This document shows positions 1 through 11,303 of a stretch of 64,000 nucleotides of DNA, one piece after another. The number at the start of each line of letters is the position of its first letter. The stretch's first letter is position 1. Where the stretch lies: contig JBOFJK010000005.1 in NCBI GenBank assembly GCA_051656785.1, forward strand, positions 23,068 through 87,067, given 5' to 3'. Under the pieces are notes generated by a model. It had not been told where the DNA came from. It ran no database searches and saw only the letters and a list, made by a program, of their open reading frames with translations. The DNA comes from UBA710 sp051656785. GTDB taxonomy: Bacteria > Bacillota_I > Bacilli_A > Mycoplasmatales > Metamycoplasmataceae. The position numbers were made by a program, and so were the translations under genes.

Positions 1-2
1 TT

Positions 3-53
3 GAAGTTAAGATTTCTCTTTTAGGTGATGATGTATTTGATCTTATAAAATAA
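3..53 (+). CDS. C-terminal end of an unidentified protein (partial)
   Basis: An open frame enters from the left edge and encodes 16 residues ending GDDVFDLIK before a TAA stop. It stops 48 bases before the end of the convergent ftsH gene, as expected for the tail of a real plus-strand gene. Too little is visible to identify the family, and a chance open frame cannot be excluded. Confidence 0.4.
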   Translation, partial: EVKISLLGDDVFDLIK

Positions 54-101
54 TATATTTATAATAAGTGTTTATTAAGGTAATAATTGTTAATTTTTCT
101 T

Positions 102-2171
102 TTATTTGATTTCTTCATCTTCAATTTGATCAATATCTTTTTCATCTGCATCATAAATTTCATTAACATGTTGACCATCTTCATAATTATTAGACTCAAC
201 CCCATCAACCTCATTAATTAGTTCATCAAGATCCATTTTCTTAGCATTAGTTTTTTTAGGTTTAACTCTTTTTTCTGGAAGTTGTAAATGCTCTGCTATA
301 TACTCTATTTCTTCTGACACAATTGTTTCATTTTCTAATAGAGAAGTTTTAATTAACTCTAATAATGTCATATTTTCTTTAATGATTTGATATGCAACTT
401 TTTGTGCACTTTCAATAATTCCTCTAATTTCAGTATCAATTTCTAAAGCGACTGAATCTGAAAATGACTTGTTCTTTCCATAATCTCTACCTAAAAATGG
501 ACTTCCTGAAGCTTCTTCATATTTAATGGGTCCAAGTGTTTCTGACATACCTCATTCAGTGACCATTCTTCTTGCTATTTCTGTAGCTTTAGAGATATCA
601 TCACTTGCCCCATTTGAAATAGATTCTTTACCATATATTATTTCTTCTGCTGCTCTACCACCCATAAATGATTTAATAGATGCTTCAAGATCTGATTTTG
701 AAGAATAGTATTTTTCTTTTTCAGGAATCATTAAGTTGTAACCACCAGCTTCACCACGTGGAATAATAGTAATTTTTTGAACTTTATTTCCACCAGGAAT
801 TTTAATCCCTACAACAGCATGACCAGCTTCATGATATGCAACCATTTCCAATTCTTCTTTTGAAATAGTTCTATTTTTCTTGGCAGGACCTGACATAACT
901 CTATCAATAGCTTCATCAATTTGTTCAATTGTTATAACGCCTGTATTTTCTCTAACTGATAATAATGAAGCTTCATTTATAACATTTTCTAATTGTGCAC
1001 CTGAATATCCAGGAGTCCTTTTTGCTATTCCTCTAAATGAAATAGACTTATCCATCCTTTTACCTTTAGCATGTAATCTTAAGATAGCTTCACGTTCCTT
1101 AATATCAGGCAAACCAACTGTTATGATTCTATCAAATCTACCAGGTCTTAATAAAGCAGGATCTAAAACATCTGGACGGTTTGTTGCAGCCATCACTAAT
1201 AAACCACCATTTTCTGTAATTCCATCCATTTCAACAAGTAATTGATTAAGAGTTTGTTCTCTTTCATCATTTCCTCCGCCCATTCCAGCACCACGACTTC
1301 TACCAACAGCATCTAATTCATCAATAAAGATAATGGCAGGACTATTCTTTCTTGCCTCTTTAAACATTTCACGAACTCTTTTTGCTCCAACACCAACAAA
1401 CATTTCAACAAAATTTGAAGCTGATATGAAATAGAAAGGAACATTTGCTTCACCAGCAGTAGCTTTAGCAACAAGTGTTTTACCTGTTCCTGGAGGACCA
1501 CCTAATAATATTCCTTTCGGAATTCTCGCCCCAGCATTAGAATATTTTTTTGGATTCTTTAAATAATCAACTAATTCAGAAACCTCTTCCTTAACTTCAA
1601 TATTCCCAGCAATATCACTGAATTTTTTATTAGATTTAATTTTTTCTGCTTGGTTTTTACCAGGATTAAACATCCCTCCACCAGAACCCCTCATTTGTGA
1701 TCTATAAATAAAGAATGAAACAATTAGAAGTAGTAGGATTGGCCCAAATTGGAATAAAAATTGCACAAAAACATTTTGTTGAGCAACTGCTAAGCCTTGA
1801 TAAATTCCATTCGCTCCCAATCCATTAGCAATCGCACGCATTCATTCTGCTTGTGTTAATGGGGATTCTGCAGATGTTAATCCAACCAAATATTTATTAG
1901 TTGTAATAACTCCATTAATATTCTCTACAAATACCGCTTCCATTAATCTTTGATAATCAATTATTGTTATTGAGGAAAAATATGTTCCATCTGATGTACT
2001 TGCGGCTGCTAATTCATATTTATTTCAAAATTCACTTAATGATAATTTAGTTCCAGTTGTGCTGAAAACACTAAATAGAAAAAAACCAAATAAAGCAATT
2101 AAAATTATTATTGAGAAAATTAAAAAGAGATTCTTCTTTTTTGGTGCATTACCCTTTTTATCTTCACTCAT
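102..2171 (-). CDS. ftsH: ATP-dependent zinc metalloprotease FtsH
   Basis: Membrane-bound AAA+ protease of 689 aa that extracts and degrades membrane and short-lived cytosolic proteins. Two membrane segments lie near residues 14-36 and 138-156 and flank an external loop. The Walker A motif GPPGTGKT is at 225-232, Walker B IIFIDELDAVG near 280-290, and the zinc site HEAGH at 447-451. UGA codons must be read as Trp, including the conserved WGMS near position 541 of the window. The ATG at 2171 is chosen because AGAGGAAAT lies just upstream and the first membrane segment follows it. The C-terminal tail is acidic, a common feature of mollicute FtsH. Complete and canonical. Confidence 0.97.
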
Positions 2172-2241
2172 ATTTCCTCTTTTAAATTATTAATAATATA
2201 ATATTTGGTTATTAATTTTCACATTTAATTATAAATCATTT

Positions 2242-3114
2242 TTATTTAATAATAATATTATTATTTGATTTAATAAGTCTCCTATTATTCGATAGCATAA
2301 AAACTTTATTTTCATTTTTTGAAATGAGAAATTTTTTGATCTCCTTTAATATATTTGAATTAATGTTAATTTCATCAATATTTTCAATTAATAATTTGAA
2401 AATTAGTTCCTCAAAGAAGTCAACATTTTTTTTCAAAAATTCAATATTATAATTACATGATTTTCAATCAAGATATTTTTTTATTATCTCAATTTTTCTA
2501 ATTCCCTTTATTACATTTACATTTCTAAATGATTTTAGAAGGATTTCTTTTTCAAAAATTTGTCTCCTATTTAAAAATATTCTTATTTTATTTCGTTCAT
2601 ATTTATTTGTAAAATTCGAATAATCATCATTGTAAGGTATTCTATTTTCTTTTGCTAAATCATAGATTTCAGATTTTCAATATTTAAAAATCATTGGTCT
2701 ATTTACATTCATTCCATAAATTATATTATTCTTGTTTATACCATATGAATATGGTTTTCTGCTAGATTTCCATTGCATTATTGAAGTTTCTAAAAAATCA
2801 TCTTTGTGATGAGCCGTGATTAATTCACTACAGTTATATTGATCATAAATTTTCTTGAAAAAAAGATATCTTTTCTCTCGAGCTCATTCTTGGAAATTTC
2901 CGTTATGTTTTTCATTAATTGAATATGTTTCCAAATTTAAATGGTTTTTTTTACAAAATTCATTTATAATTTTAAAATCAACTATAACATCATCTCTAAG
3001 ATTATAATTAACATAAGCTACAACAATATCTTCATTTTTTAATTCATTCAACAAAAACATTGAATCAACACCACCGCTTACAGCAATAAGTTTTTTATTA
3101 TTTTGCTTTTCCAT
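2242..3114 (-). CDS. tilS: tRNA(Ile)-lysidine synthase TilS
   Basis: Modifies C34 of the CAU-anticodon tRNA(Ile) to lysidine, so that it reads AUA codons, which matters in such an AT-rich genome. The 290-aa protein carries the PP-loop SGGVDS at residues 13-18, the HHKDD motif, and the family signature DDYSNFTNKYERNKIR. It lacks the long C-terminal domains of the E. coli enzyme, as usual in mycoplasmas. Its start overlaps the end of pth by 17 bases, which suggests translational coupling. Internal UGA codons are read as Trp. Confidence 0.93.
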
Positions 3115-3661
3115 TAAAATTATTTATTACTATTCTTATATCATTATAAACAAAGCTAATTGCAATTTTTGCAGCCTGTGCTTTTACTTTATCTAGAACT
3201 ATAGTATCAGCTTTTGGAATATTATTTAAAACATATTTTGAAACAGCACTAGAATTCTTTGGTCTACCAATTCCAACTTTCAATCTTTTAATTTCATCAG
3301 TTTTTAAATTATCAATAATACTTTTCATACCATTATGACCGCCTGCCGATCCAAAAGCTTTTATTTTAGCTTTACCAACCTCCAAATCTATATCATCATA
3401 AATAACAAAAATATCTTCAATTCTTATTTTGTAAAAATCAACTAAATCTTTAACAAAATTCCCGCTATTATTCATATAAGTCATTGGTTTAGCGATAATT
3501 ATATCTTTGTCTTTATCCATAAAAAATATTCCACCAAATTTATTGATGTTCAGAGATGCATTATATTCTTTACAAATTAAATCCACAATTTGAAAACCAA
3601 TATTATGTCTAGTATTTTTGAATTCTTCACCCGGATTTCCTAAACCAACTATAACTTTCAT
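3098..3661 (-). CDS. pth: Peptidyl-tRNA hydrolase
   Basis: Releases tRNA from peptidyl-tRNAs that dropped off ribosomes. The 187-aa length is normal for the bacterial family. The N-terminus VGLGNPGEEFKNTRHN contains the conserved Asn9 and the catalytic His19, and the DDIDLEVGKAK and GGHNGMKSI motifs follow. It lies between recD2 (20 bases upstream) and tilS (17-base overlap) in one minus-strand set. The pairing of pth with tilS is widespread in mollicutes and Firmicutes. Confidence 0.96.
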   Translation of the reverse strand: MKVIVGLGNPGEEFKNTRHNIGFQIVDLICKEYNASLNINKFGGIFFMDKDKDIIIAKPMTYMNNSGNFVKDLVDFYKIRIEDIFVIYDDIDLEVGKAKIKAFGSAGGHNGMKSIIDNLKTDEIKRLKVGIGRPKNSSAVSKYVLNNIPKADTIVLDKVKAQAAKIAISFVYNDIRIVINNFNGKAK

Positions 3662-3680
3662 ACTCTTAATTATACAATTT

Positions 3681-5807
3681 TTATTTTGATAAAAATTTTA
3701 AAATATTTCCTACTCTCTGAGAATCATTATCATTTTTAATACATGCTTCAATTGCTTTCTTTTCTCCAAAAATAATTAGATTTTCTGATGCCCTTGTTAT
3801 TGCTGTATATAGAAGTTTTTTGCTAAGTAATGCAAAGTGATAATAATACATAACTAAGATAATATTTTTTGCTTCACTACCTTGAAATTTATGAACTGAA
3901 ATTGCATAGGCAAGTTTAATATTTTTTGTGAAATTTGTCTGATTATATTTAATAATTTTTCCATCTTCAAATTCAACAGTAACTTCATTTTTTGAATTAA
4001 ATTCACATATAAAACCAATTTCACCATTGAAAACATTAGCATCATTATCATTTTCAATTTGGATAACCTTATCACCAAGATAGAATAAATTATTTCGAAT
4101 TTCAACACCTTCTTTACCTTTTGAATATTTTTTTTGAATTAAAATATTCAATTTATCTATTCCACATTCACCAGAATACATTGGAACTAAGATTTGGTAA
4201 TCATTTAGACTTACAGCATTTTTTATATAATAATTAATCTTTTCAATTATTTTATCTTTAGCTATTTTCTCACTCTCTTCAATAAAAATACATTTTTCAC
4301 CTTTAAATAAAGGTATTTTATTATTATTAATAGATAATGCAACATCAATGATTTCTGATCCTTGCTCCTGACGATATATTTTTTCCAGTAAAAATGTTTT
4401 AAATTTTTTTGATGCTATAAAGTCATTAAGTAAATAACCGGCACCAATTGAAGGTAATTGATTTTTATCACCAATTAGTATTATTCTTTTTAAAAATGGA
4501 CAACCAATTAATAGTGAATAAAATAGATTAATATTAATCATTGAAAATTCATCCACAATTAAGGTTTTTACCTGGGAAGGGTTTTCTGCATTTATCCTAA
4601 AGAAATTACTCCCTTTTTTCATACCTAAAAATGAATGGATAGTTCTAGCAGTATATCCAGTCTTTAGAAATATTTGATAGGCTGCTTTTCCGGTGGGGGC
4701 AAGAAGGCTAAATGATTTTGCTTCGCTCTTTGTCAAGCATTTAACAAATTTATCAACTAGAGTGGTTTTACCAGTACCTGGGTAACCAGAAATAATTGTT
4801 ATAGTATTATTTAGTGCATAAATTAATGCTTCGCTTTGAATTTTATCAATACCTTCATTATCTATCTTGTCAATAAAAGGTGATAATTTACTAGTGTTTA
4901 ATTCAATTAATCTTTTTGCAATGTAAGCTTCTTTTTCAGCAATCGAACTTGCAGTGACTGACCTTTTATCATCGGACAAGATTAAAGAGCCTTGTTCCAC
5001 CAACCTCTTTATCGAATTTAAAAATTCATCTTTGGTCATTGCAAATGTTCTAGCAATAGAAAAATATAAATCTTTTATTTCAAAAATTGTTGAACCAGTT
5101 GAAAATGATTGATTCACTAATGATCAATTAATGTATTTATCTAATCTAATATCATTTGAAAATTCTTTCAAAAATATTTCTGCAACATTATCAACATCAA
5201 AAAAATTAATGTTTGCTTCTCACTCTAAAACTGAATAAATATCTGTTTCCAAAAAATTAAGCAACCCTTCTTCCTTGTATTCTTTTTCAATTAGATATAA
5301 TAAACGCATCGAGAGATTATTTTTAACAAATGTCTCTTGAATTTTTTGATATATCTTTTGATTATTTATTTGTTCAACCAATAAAGTAATTTTCTTCTCA
5401 GAAATTATTTTTTTCAATTCATCTATGTATTTTCCAGGATTATTCAAAAATTCAATTCCTAATGCATTTATAATCTTGGTTGCAATTGGTTTAGTAATAT
5501 TTTTGAATTTTTTTGATGATAAATAATCAATTGCTACAGAAGTTGAATCAATAATATTTTCCTCAATTGAAAGCAACTCAAAACTATCTAGATATTTATT
5601 ACTTTTAGAATTAATAATATTGATAATACACATTTTGTTAATAGGAATACTTATATTTTTAATTGAAACAACAATATTTGAACTAAAAGATAATATTTTT
5701 TCCTTATCATCTTTTGATTCTGAATCAGATTTAAAAATAGCCACTGAAAAATCACTTTCTGAATTTTGATAGATGTATTTAATAAATTTACCTTTTAAAG
5801 AAATCAT
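3681..5807 (-). CDS. recD2: RecD2-type SF1B DNA helicase
   Basis: 5'-3' DNA helicase of the RecD2/TraA family, acting in repair and replication-fork maintenance without RecBC. The 708-aa frame is continuous when UGA is read as Trp. Walker A GYPGTGKT is at about residues 341-348, and DEFSM, GDKNQLPSIG, AISVHKFQGSEAKN and YTAITRA follow as helicase motifs II, III, V and VI. The roughly 200 residues before the helicase core correspond to the N-terminal and helix-hairpin-helix part of RecD2. A TATTAT box lies 6 bases before the ATG and no Shine-Dalgarno sequence is visible, so the message may be leaderless. Confidence 0.9.
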
Positions 5808-5902
5808 ATTTAAATAATAACTTAAAAAAGACTTTGAAATTGATAATCGCTAATATTTAAACAATAAAAATAAGAATTTAAAAAATATATTTTTTTCTTA
5901 AG

Positions 5903-5908
5903 TATAAT
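5903..5908 (+). promoter_or_regulatory. -10 box of the gmk operon
   Basis: A perfect TATAAT lies 11 bases before the gmk ATG in the 112-base gap between divergent recD2 and gmk. No clear -35 box is seen and there is no Shine-Dalgarno sequence between box and start. A transcript from here would have a leader of only a few bases. Confidence 0.6.
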
Positions 5909-5919
5909 TTCATTAAAGT

Positions 5920-6501
5920 ATGAACAAAATTATTATAATTACTGGCCCATCTGGAGTAGGAAAAGGGACGATTGAAAAAGAACTTTTTAAAATATCAGAT
6001 TTAAAACTAGCACTTTCTTGTTCAATGACTACAAGAAAGAAACGAGAGGCAGAAATAGAAGGAAAGCACTATTATTTTGTTGACAATAATGAATTTCAAA
6101 AGAGAGTTGACAATAATGAATTTCTTGAATACTCTAAACACTTTGATCATTATTATGGTACTTTAAAGAGTGAAGTTGATAGACTACTTCAGAATGGACA
6201 TAATGTTATTGTAGAAGTAGATACTATTGGTGCAATAAACATTATTAAAAAATTTAAAGAAGAAAATAAGATGAATATTTTAATTTCAATCTTTGTAGAA
6301 CCGCCAAGCATTGAAGTTCTTGAACAAAGAATTAGGAGTAGAAATTCTGAAACAGATGAATCAATAAAACTTAGATTAGAAAAAGCGAAAAAAGAAATAA
6401 AACAAACAAGTGATTTTATGTTTATAATTATTAATAATAAATTATCAGATTCTGTCGACAACATTGCAAACATCATTAAAAGGGAAAATTATGAATTATA
6501 A
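5920..6501 (+). CDS. gmk: Guanylate kinase
   Basis: Phosphorylates GMP/dGMP to GDP/dGDP with ATP. The 193-aa protein has the P-loop GPSGVGKGT at residues 9-17, the nucleotide-binding SMTTRKKREAEIEGKHYYFV segment and a typical lid region with RIRSRN. It is the first gene of a plus-strand run with the PP2C phosphatase and Ser/Thr kinase, an arrangement also seen in other Firmicutes-type genomes. The last 11 bases overlap the next gene. Confidence 0.96.
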   Translation: MNKIIIITGPSGVGKGTIEKELFKISDLKLALSCSMTTRKKREAEIEGKHYYFVDNNEFQKRVDNNEFLEYSKHFDHYYGTLKSEVDRLLQNGHNVIVEVDTIGAINIIKKFKEENKMNILISIFVEPPSIEVLEQRIRSRNSETDESIKLRLEKAKKEIKQTSDFMFIIINNKLSDSVDNIANIIKRENYEL

Positions 6502-7219
6502 AATAAATACTAATATTGGAGTTGTTCGTGAAGAGAACCAAGATAGAGCAATTGTTGTTGAAGGAAGTATTGCGACATTGGCACTGCTTTGTGATGGGAT
6601 GGGTGGACACTTTGGTGGGTCATTAGCATCTTCAATAACTATAAATACTTTTGCAAGTGAAATGGAAACATTACCAATAGACAAAAAACAAATCTTTAAT
6701 TGATTTAAAAACACTATCAAGAAATGTAAAAATAATATGGTTACCGAAGCAGGTAGTGATGAAATGAAAAGAGACATGGGAACAACAGTGACCGCTGCCA
6801 TAATATATCGTGATACTAAAGATATTTATATTTTTAATATTGGCGATTCACGTACATATATTTATGATGGATTACTTCATCAAATTACTGTTGACCATAA
6901 CTTGATGAATTATTATATTATTGAAGAAGGTATGTCTGAATTTGAAGCAGCAAAATTACCAGGAGCTACAGCATTAACATCAGCATTAGGCCCAAACAAA
7001 AAAACCAACATTGAAGCATTCACAATTGAACATTCAAATGAGCAAAGAACAATTATCTTAACATCTGATGGAATTCATGACTATGTCACAAAACCAAATT
7101 TTGAAATGATCATTACAAGTCAAATGAATTTATCAGAAAAGACTGATGCATTAATTAATCAAGCAATTAGAGGTGAATCAACCGATAATCTAACAATAAT
7201 AATCTTGGAGGTGGAATAA
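6491..7219 (+). CDS. prpC: PP2C-type Ser/Thr protein phosphatase
   Basis: Metal-dependent phosphatase predicted to reverse the action of the kinase encoded next to it. The 242-aa protein shows the PP2C pattern: REENQD with metal ligand Asp18, LCDGMGGH with Asp35, GDSRTYIY, SDGIHDYV and the terminal DNLT. The ATG at 6491 is used because AGGGAA sits just upstream and because an upstream start would lie deep in gmk. It overlaps gmk by 11 bases and ends 2 bases before the kinase start, so the genes are probably co-translated. One in-frame UGA at 6701 is Trp. Confidence 0.93.
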
Positions 7220-7221
7220 AT

Positions 7222-8202
7222 ATGATTAATATTCCTCATTTACCAAAAAAATATCAAATTCTGAGGGAAATTGGTTCAGGTGGAATGGCTAAAGTTTACC
7301 TTGCATTAAATCAAGAGACTAATCAAAAAGTTGCAATAAAAACCTTGTTGACCGATCCTAATATGCCACTTACTAACAAAAATAGATTCAAGGAAGAACT
7401 TAGGCTTGCTAAATATATTTCTTCTCCTTATGTTGTTAAATTTTATGAAGGTAATTACAATAATGAAACTCAATATTTAGTAATGGAGTATGTTGAAGGT
7501 AAAATGCTTAAAGATTATATTGAAGAGCAGGGAAGATTAAATGTTGATGAGGCAGTTAATTTTGCAACTCAAATCGCTAAAGGTTTTGCAGAAATTCATG
7601 CGCAAAATATTATACATAGAGATTTAAAAACCTCAAATGTTATGGTTTCAACATTAGGTGAAATAAAAATTATTGACTTTGGTATTGCAATTAGCGATGA
7701 TTCAGTTAGATATACACAAACAGGAAGAGTAATTGGGTCTGTTCATTATATGGCACCTGAAATTGTCAATCAAGAAGGAGCAACTCCACAAACTGATGTT
7801 TATGCATTAGGTATTATTTTGTATGAAATGTTAATTGGAGAAACTCCATTTAAAGGTAAAGATGCTTTAGAAACTGCATTGAAACATAGAAAAGAAGAAA
7901 TAAAACCGGTTAATCAAATTTTCCCTTCAATTCCCCAAGCATTAGCAAATGTTGTAGCCAAAGCAACTGCTAAAAATAAGGATGACCGTTATTTATCAAT
8001 GAGACAACTAGCTCAAGATTTATCTACATGTTTAAATCAAAATAGAATTACAGAAAAAAAAATAAATTTGGACTCTTCAAGCGCAAAACCTAAGAAAGAT
8101 TGAAAAGAAATAGTGAATTCAAAGGCATTTTTGTTTAGTTCTATAGGTTTTTTAGTGATAATAATACTTGTAATTATTATATTGGCAATTGCAATACCTT
8201 AA
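7222..8202 (+). CDS. prkC: Membrane-anchored Ser/Thr protein kinase (PrkC-like, no PASTA domains)
   Basis: Hanks-type kinase of 326 aa. Glycine loop GSGGMAKV is at 18-25, Lys40 is the ATP-anchoring lysine, HRDLKTSN is at 132-139 and DFG at 152-154. The frame continues through a UGA (Trp294) into a single hydrophobic helix at about 303-325 and ends two or three residues later. There is therefore no extracellular PASTA sensor as in Bacillus PrkC. GAGGTGGAATAAAT upstream supplies the ribosome site. Substrates cannot be told from sequence. The partner phosphatase precedes it directly. Confidence 0.93.
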
Positions 8203-8209
8203 GAAAAAT

Positions 8210-9043
8210 ATGATTGGTAAAGTTTTAAAGATTAATTCAGGATTTTATGACATTTTTTCTGATGGAGAGATATATCGTACAAGAGGTTCAGGAAACCTAC
8301 GTGAAACTTCACAAAAACCACTTGTGGGTGATTTTGTTAAGTTTAATCCAGATGGTTTTTTATATGAAATTCTTAAAAGAAAGAATTTTCTTACAAGGCC
8401 AAAAGTTGCAAATGTTGATCAAGTTGTAATCGTAACAGCACTTTGTGAACCAAAATTTTCATCTTTTATTCTTGATAAATTTTTGGCAATTATTGAATTT
8501 CAAGACATCCAACCGATTATTCTTTTTACCAAAACTGATCTAACAAATGACAATATTTATCAAGATTATAAATCTCAAGGATATATTGTAGTAAAAATTT
8601 CTAATAACAATAAGCAACAAGATTTTAATGAATTAAAGAATTTATTAATGGGTAAACTTTCCGTTTTTACAGGCCAATCTGGAGCAGGTAAATCTTCTAC
8701 AATAAATAATATTACTAATTTAAGTTTGGAAACTCAAAATATTTCTAAAGCTTTGGGTAGAGGGAAACATACTACTAGAATTGTAGAAATTTATCAATTA
8801 GAGGGTTTTGAAATAATTGATACTCCAGGATTTTCTATATTAGAATCAACACTTTCCAAAAAAGACTTGGCTAAGTCATTTCATGATTTTAAAAAACTTT
8901 CCTTTGAATGTGAATTTAGAACTTGCATTCACTTCAAAGAATTGAAGTGTAAAATTAAAGAAGAAGTAGAAAAAGGAAATATATTAGCTTCAAGATATAA
9001 AAATTATTTAAGATTAATATGTGAGGTTGATAGTGAAAAATAG
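8210..9043 (+). CDS. rsgA: Ribosome small-subunit-dependent GTPase RsgA
   Basis: Circularly permuted GTPase that acts late in 30S maturation. The 277-aa protein has an N-terminal OB-fold, then motifs in permuted order: TKTD (107-110), GQSGAGKSS (155-163) and DTPG (204-207). A C-terminal zinc knuckle follows with Cys234, Cys239, His241 and Cys247. The ATG at 8210 is preferred over an upstream TTG inside the kinase gene because the family starts with this GKVLKI-type strand. It sits after prpC-prkC and overlaps rpe by 11 bases, as in many Firmicutes. Confidence 0.95.
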   Translation: MIGKVLKINSGFYDIFSDGEIYRTRGSGNLRETSQKPLVGDFVKFNPDGFLYEILKRKNFLTRPKVANVDQVVIVTALCEPKFSSFILDKFLAIIEFQDIQPIILFTKTDLTNDNIYQDYKSQGYIVVKISNNNKQQDFNELKNLLMGKLSVFTGQSGAGKSSTINNITNLSLETQNISKALGRGKHTTRIVEIYQLEGFEIIDTPGFSILESTLSKKDLAKSFHDFKKLSFECEFRTCIHFKELKCKIKEEVEKGNILASRYKNYLRLICEVDSEK

Positions 9044-9680
9044 ATATATTTGTCCATCATTATTAAGTGTAAAACCAAAGGAAAGAATTGAGTCTGTAAA
9101 TAAGCTTTTAGAATTAGGGATAAAGTGAATTCATTATGACATAATGGATAATAAATTTGTTAATAATACAGCTATTGAAATAGATGAATATATAAACATA
9201 ATCAAATCAACACCTAAACATTTATCTGATGTTCATCTTATGGTTAAAGATCCTTTTTATTATGCTGAAAAATTTAAATATTATGCTACATGTATGACTA
9301 TTCATTATGAATCTATTTCAAGACCAAAAGTAATTGAATTTGCAAAAAAATATCAACAAATAACATGAGTTGGTCTTGCAATAAAGCCTGATACAAAATG
9401 AGAAGAAATTAAAGATATTATTTACCACTTTGAAGTAATTTTAGTTATGTCTGTTAATCCAGGTTTTGGTGGTCAAGAATTTATTGAATTGAGTGTCGAG
9501 AAAGTGAAAAATATTCATAAATTTATTAAAGAAAATAAATTACATACCCTCATCCAAGTTGATGGAGGAATAAATGATAAAAATGCCAAAAAAACTTTTG
9601 CAGCAGGTGCGAGCGCATTAGTTTGTGGTTCTTATTTAATGAACAATCTAAACAAGAAAACACTTAAAAAACTTCATTAA
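9033..9680 (+). CDS. rpe: Ribulose-phosphate 3-epimerase
   Basis: Interconverts ribulose-5-phosphate and xylulose-5-phosphate in the pentose-phosphate pathway. The 215-aa TIM barrel shows CPSLLS, IHYDIMDN, DVHLMVKDP, MSVNPGFGGQEF and QVDGGIND, the metal and phosphate-binding motifs of the family. A GTG start at 9033 is chosen: it begins just before the first beta-strand and has GAGG upstream. No ATG fits. It overlaps rsgA by 11 bases. Three UGA codons are read as Trp. Confidence 0.94.
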
Positions 9681-9715
9681 TTGTTATAATAATATTAAAT
9701 TTAATTTATATTATT

Positions 9716-11215
9716 ATGAATTTGTGAAATTGAGGTAAAATGCAAAAATGAGAAGAAGTTTGAAACAAACAATTCGGATTTGATAGTGAATTTGCTTTCG
9801 ATTTTACAGGTAAAAAGATAGAGAAAAATTTATTTCAAAAAGATCAATTTTCTAATTCATGAGATATTTATTATGTAGAAAAAGATAAATGTATAATCGT
9901 TAGTTCTGACATTTTTGGAGAAATGCCCATTAGTTGAAAAAATAATTTTTTTATTAATGGAAAAGAATATCAATTTGTGAAAAATAACAATAAAGATTAT
10001 GAAATATTTTTGTTAGAAAAAGATATGGATTTAAAACCTGAAATGTTGAAATTAAATAAGGAATATTTGTTCAAGGTTGATGAATTTTATGATGAACATA
10101 GTAATAAGAAAATAAAAAATATAATTCAAAAAAAAGAAACTAATCATATAAAACCTAGAAAGGAAAAAAAAGAAGTGAATAGTAATGAAATAACAGAACT
10201 TGAAAAGAAAAAACTTTTCCATAAAAGAATGCTTGATAAAAATTATAAAATTTGAGAATCACTGTATGGTGATGAAGTTATTGTTAAAGATTTTGCTGGA
10301 ACACAAATTATTAAATATGAATTTAATATGGGGACAAAAAATTCTTGAAAGATAGATCACTATGATGTAAAAACAGATGATGTTATTTACATCGCTTCAG
10401 TTGAAAATATTGATAAAAGAGCAGGAAGAAAAACATTTGAAATTAATGATACTGAATACAATGTTGTTATTGTGAATGGAAAGTATTCAATAGTTAGTTC
10501 TAAGCAAAAAACAAAATTACTATTTTCACCTGAACTATTATTTAAAGAAATCGAAAAATATTTCCCTTCTTTTTTAACTGAACAAAAAATGGGTAAACCA
10601 GAAATTTTATATTACTCTTCATTACTTATAAATCTTTCTGTCTTTCCAATTGATGAACTTGAAAAACTTAGAATTTTATTGCAAAAATTATTAAAAGAAA
10701 TAAATATATTTCAAGATATTTTTATTTACATTGCAGATCAAAAAAAAGATTATGTAAATAATCATGATAATGACAATTGTTATATAAGAATATTCTTTAA
10801 TTCAAATAACATAATTGATCAAGATATAAAGATTTTTAATATATCTGTAATTATGAAGAATGTACTATCTCTAGTTATAAGTAATGTAAGAACAATTTAC
10901 AATTTATCAACTTCAACAAATTTCACAATGTTTTTAGTTAACCATAACAAAGAATATAAATATATTTCATGATTCACTAGTCATGATATAGATGAAAATG
11001 AAAATCGTCCAAAAAGAATGAACAGAGGAGAATTGATTGTTGATAGATTTTATTATGATTTATTTACAAGTACCAAAGGATACAAACATTCCTTTGTTGC
11101 CTTAAGAGCCAAAAGAGAGAACAATTTCTTCTTGTGTAATATTGATATAAACAATATGTCTGATTATATTGACAAAAAAATTGCAATTGATAAAAATAGA
11201 ACTATTAGAAAATAA
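9716..11215 (+). CDS. Unknown protein with two tandem copies of an ~80-residue domain
   Basis: A 499-aa frame, continuous when UGA is Trp and rich in Trp, Lys and Asn. I do not recognise the family. Residues 11-98 and 176-258 look like two copies of one domain: both have a Trp at the start, a DF(T/A)G segment, an NSW motif, an (I/V)I...S strand and a final F-I-N-x-x-E-Y run. A charged linker (about 120-170) separates them. The C-terminal half (about 260-499) has no visible membrane segment or signal peptide, so a cytoplasmic protein is likely. The gene follows rpe by 35 bases in the gmk-rsgA run. No function is assigned. Confidence 0.8.
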
Positions 11216-11260
11216 TCATTTTTTTCTTTAAATTAACTTTTATTTTAAGACAAAAGGTAT

Positions 11261-11266
11261 TATAAT
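11261..11266 (+). promoter_or_regulatory. -10 box of tpiA-pfkA
   Basis: TATAAT 37 bases before the tpiA ATG, in the 88-base gap after the unknown gene. No convincing -35 hexamer is seen at 16-18 bases. Unlike many promoters in this window, it leaves room for a leader with a Shine-Dalgarno GGAG before tpiA. Confidence 0.5.
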
Positions 11267-11303
11267 TATAAAAACTTAATTTAAAAAAATATTTGGAGTA
11301 GAC

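Noticed and set aside
880..1245. Plus-strand open frame opposite ftsH.
   Set aside because: A mirror of the strongly conserved ftsH gene without a promoter, a ribosome site or a recognisable product. The same applies to other long antisense frames opposite gmk, dnaX, dnaE and rsmI.
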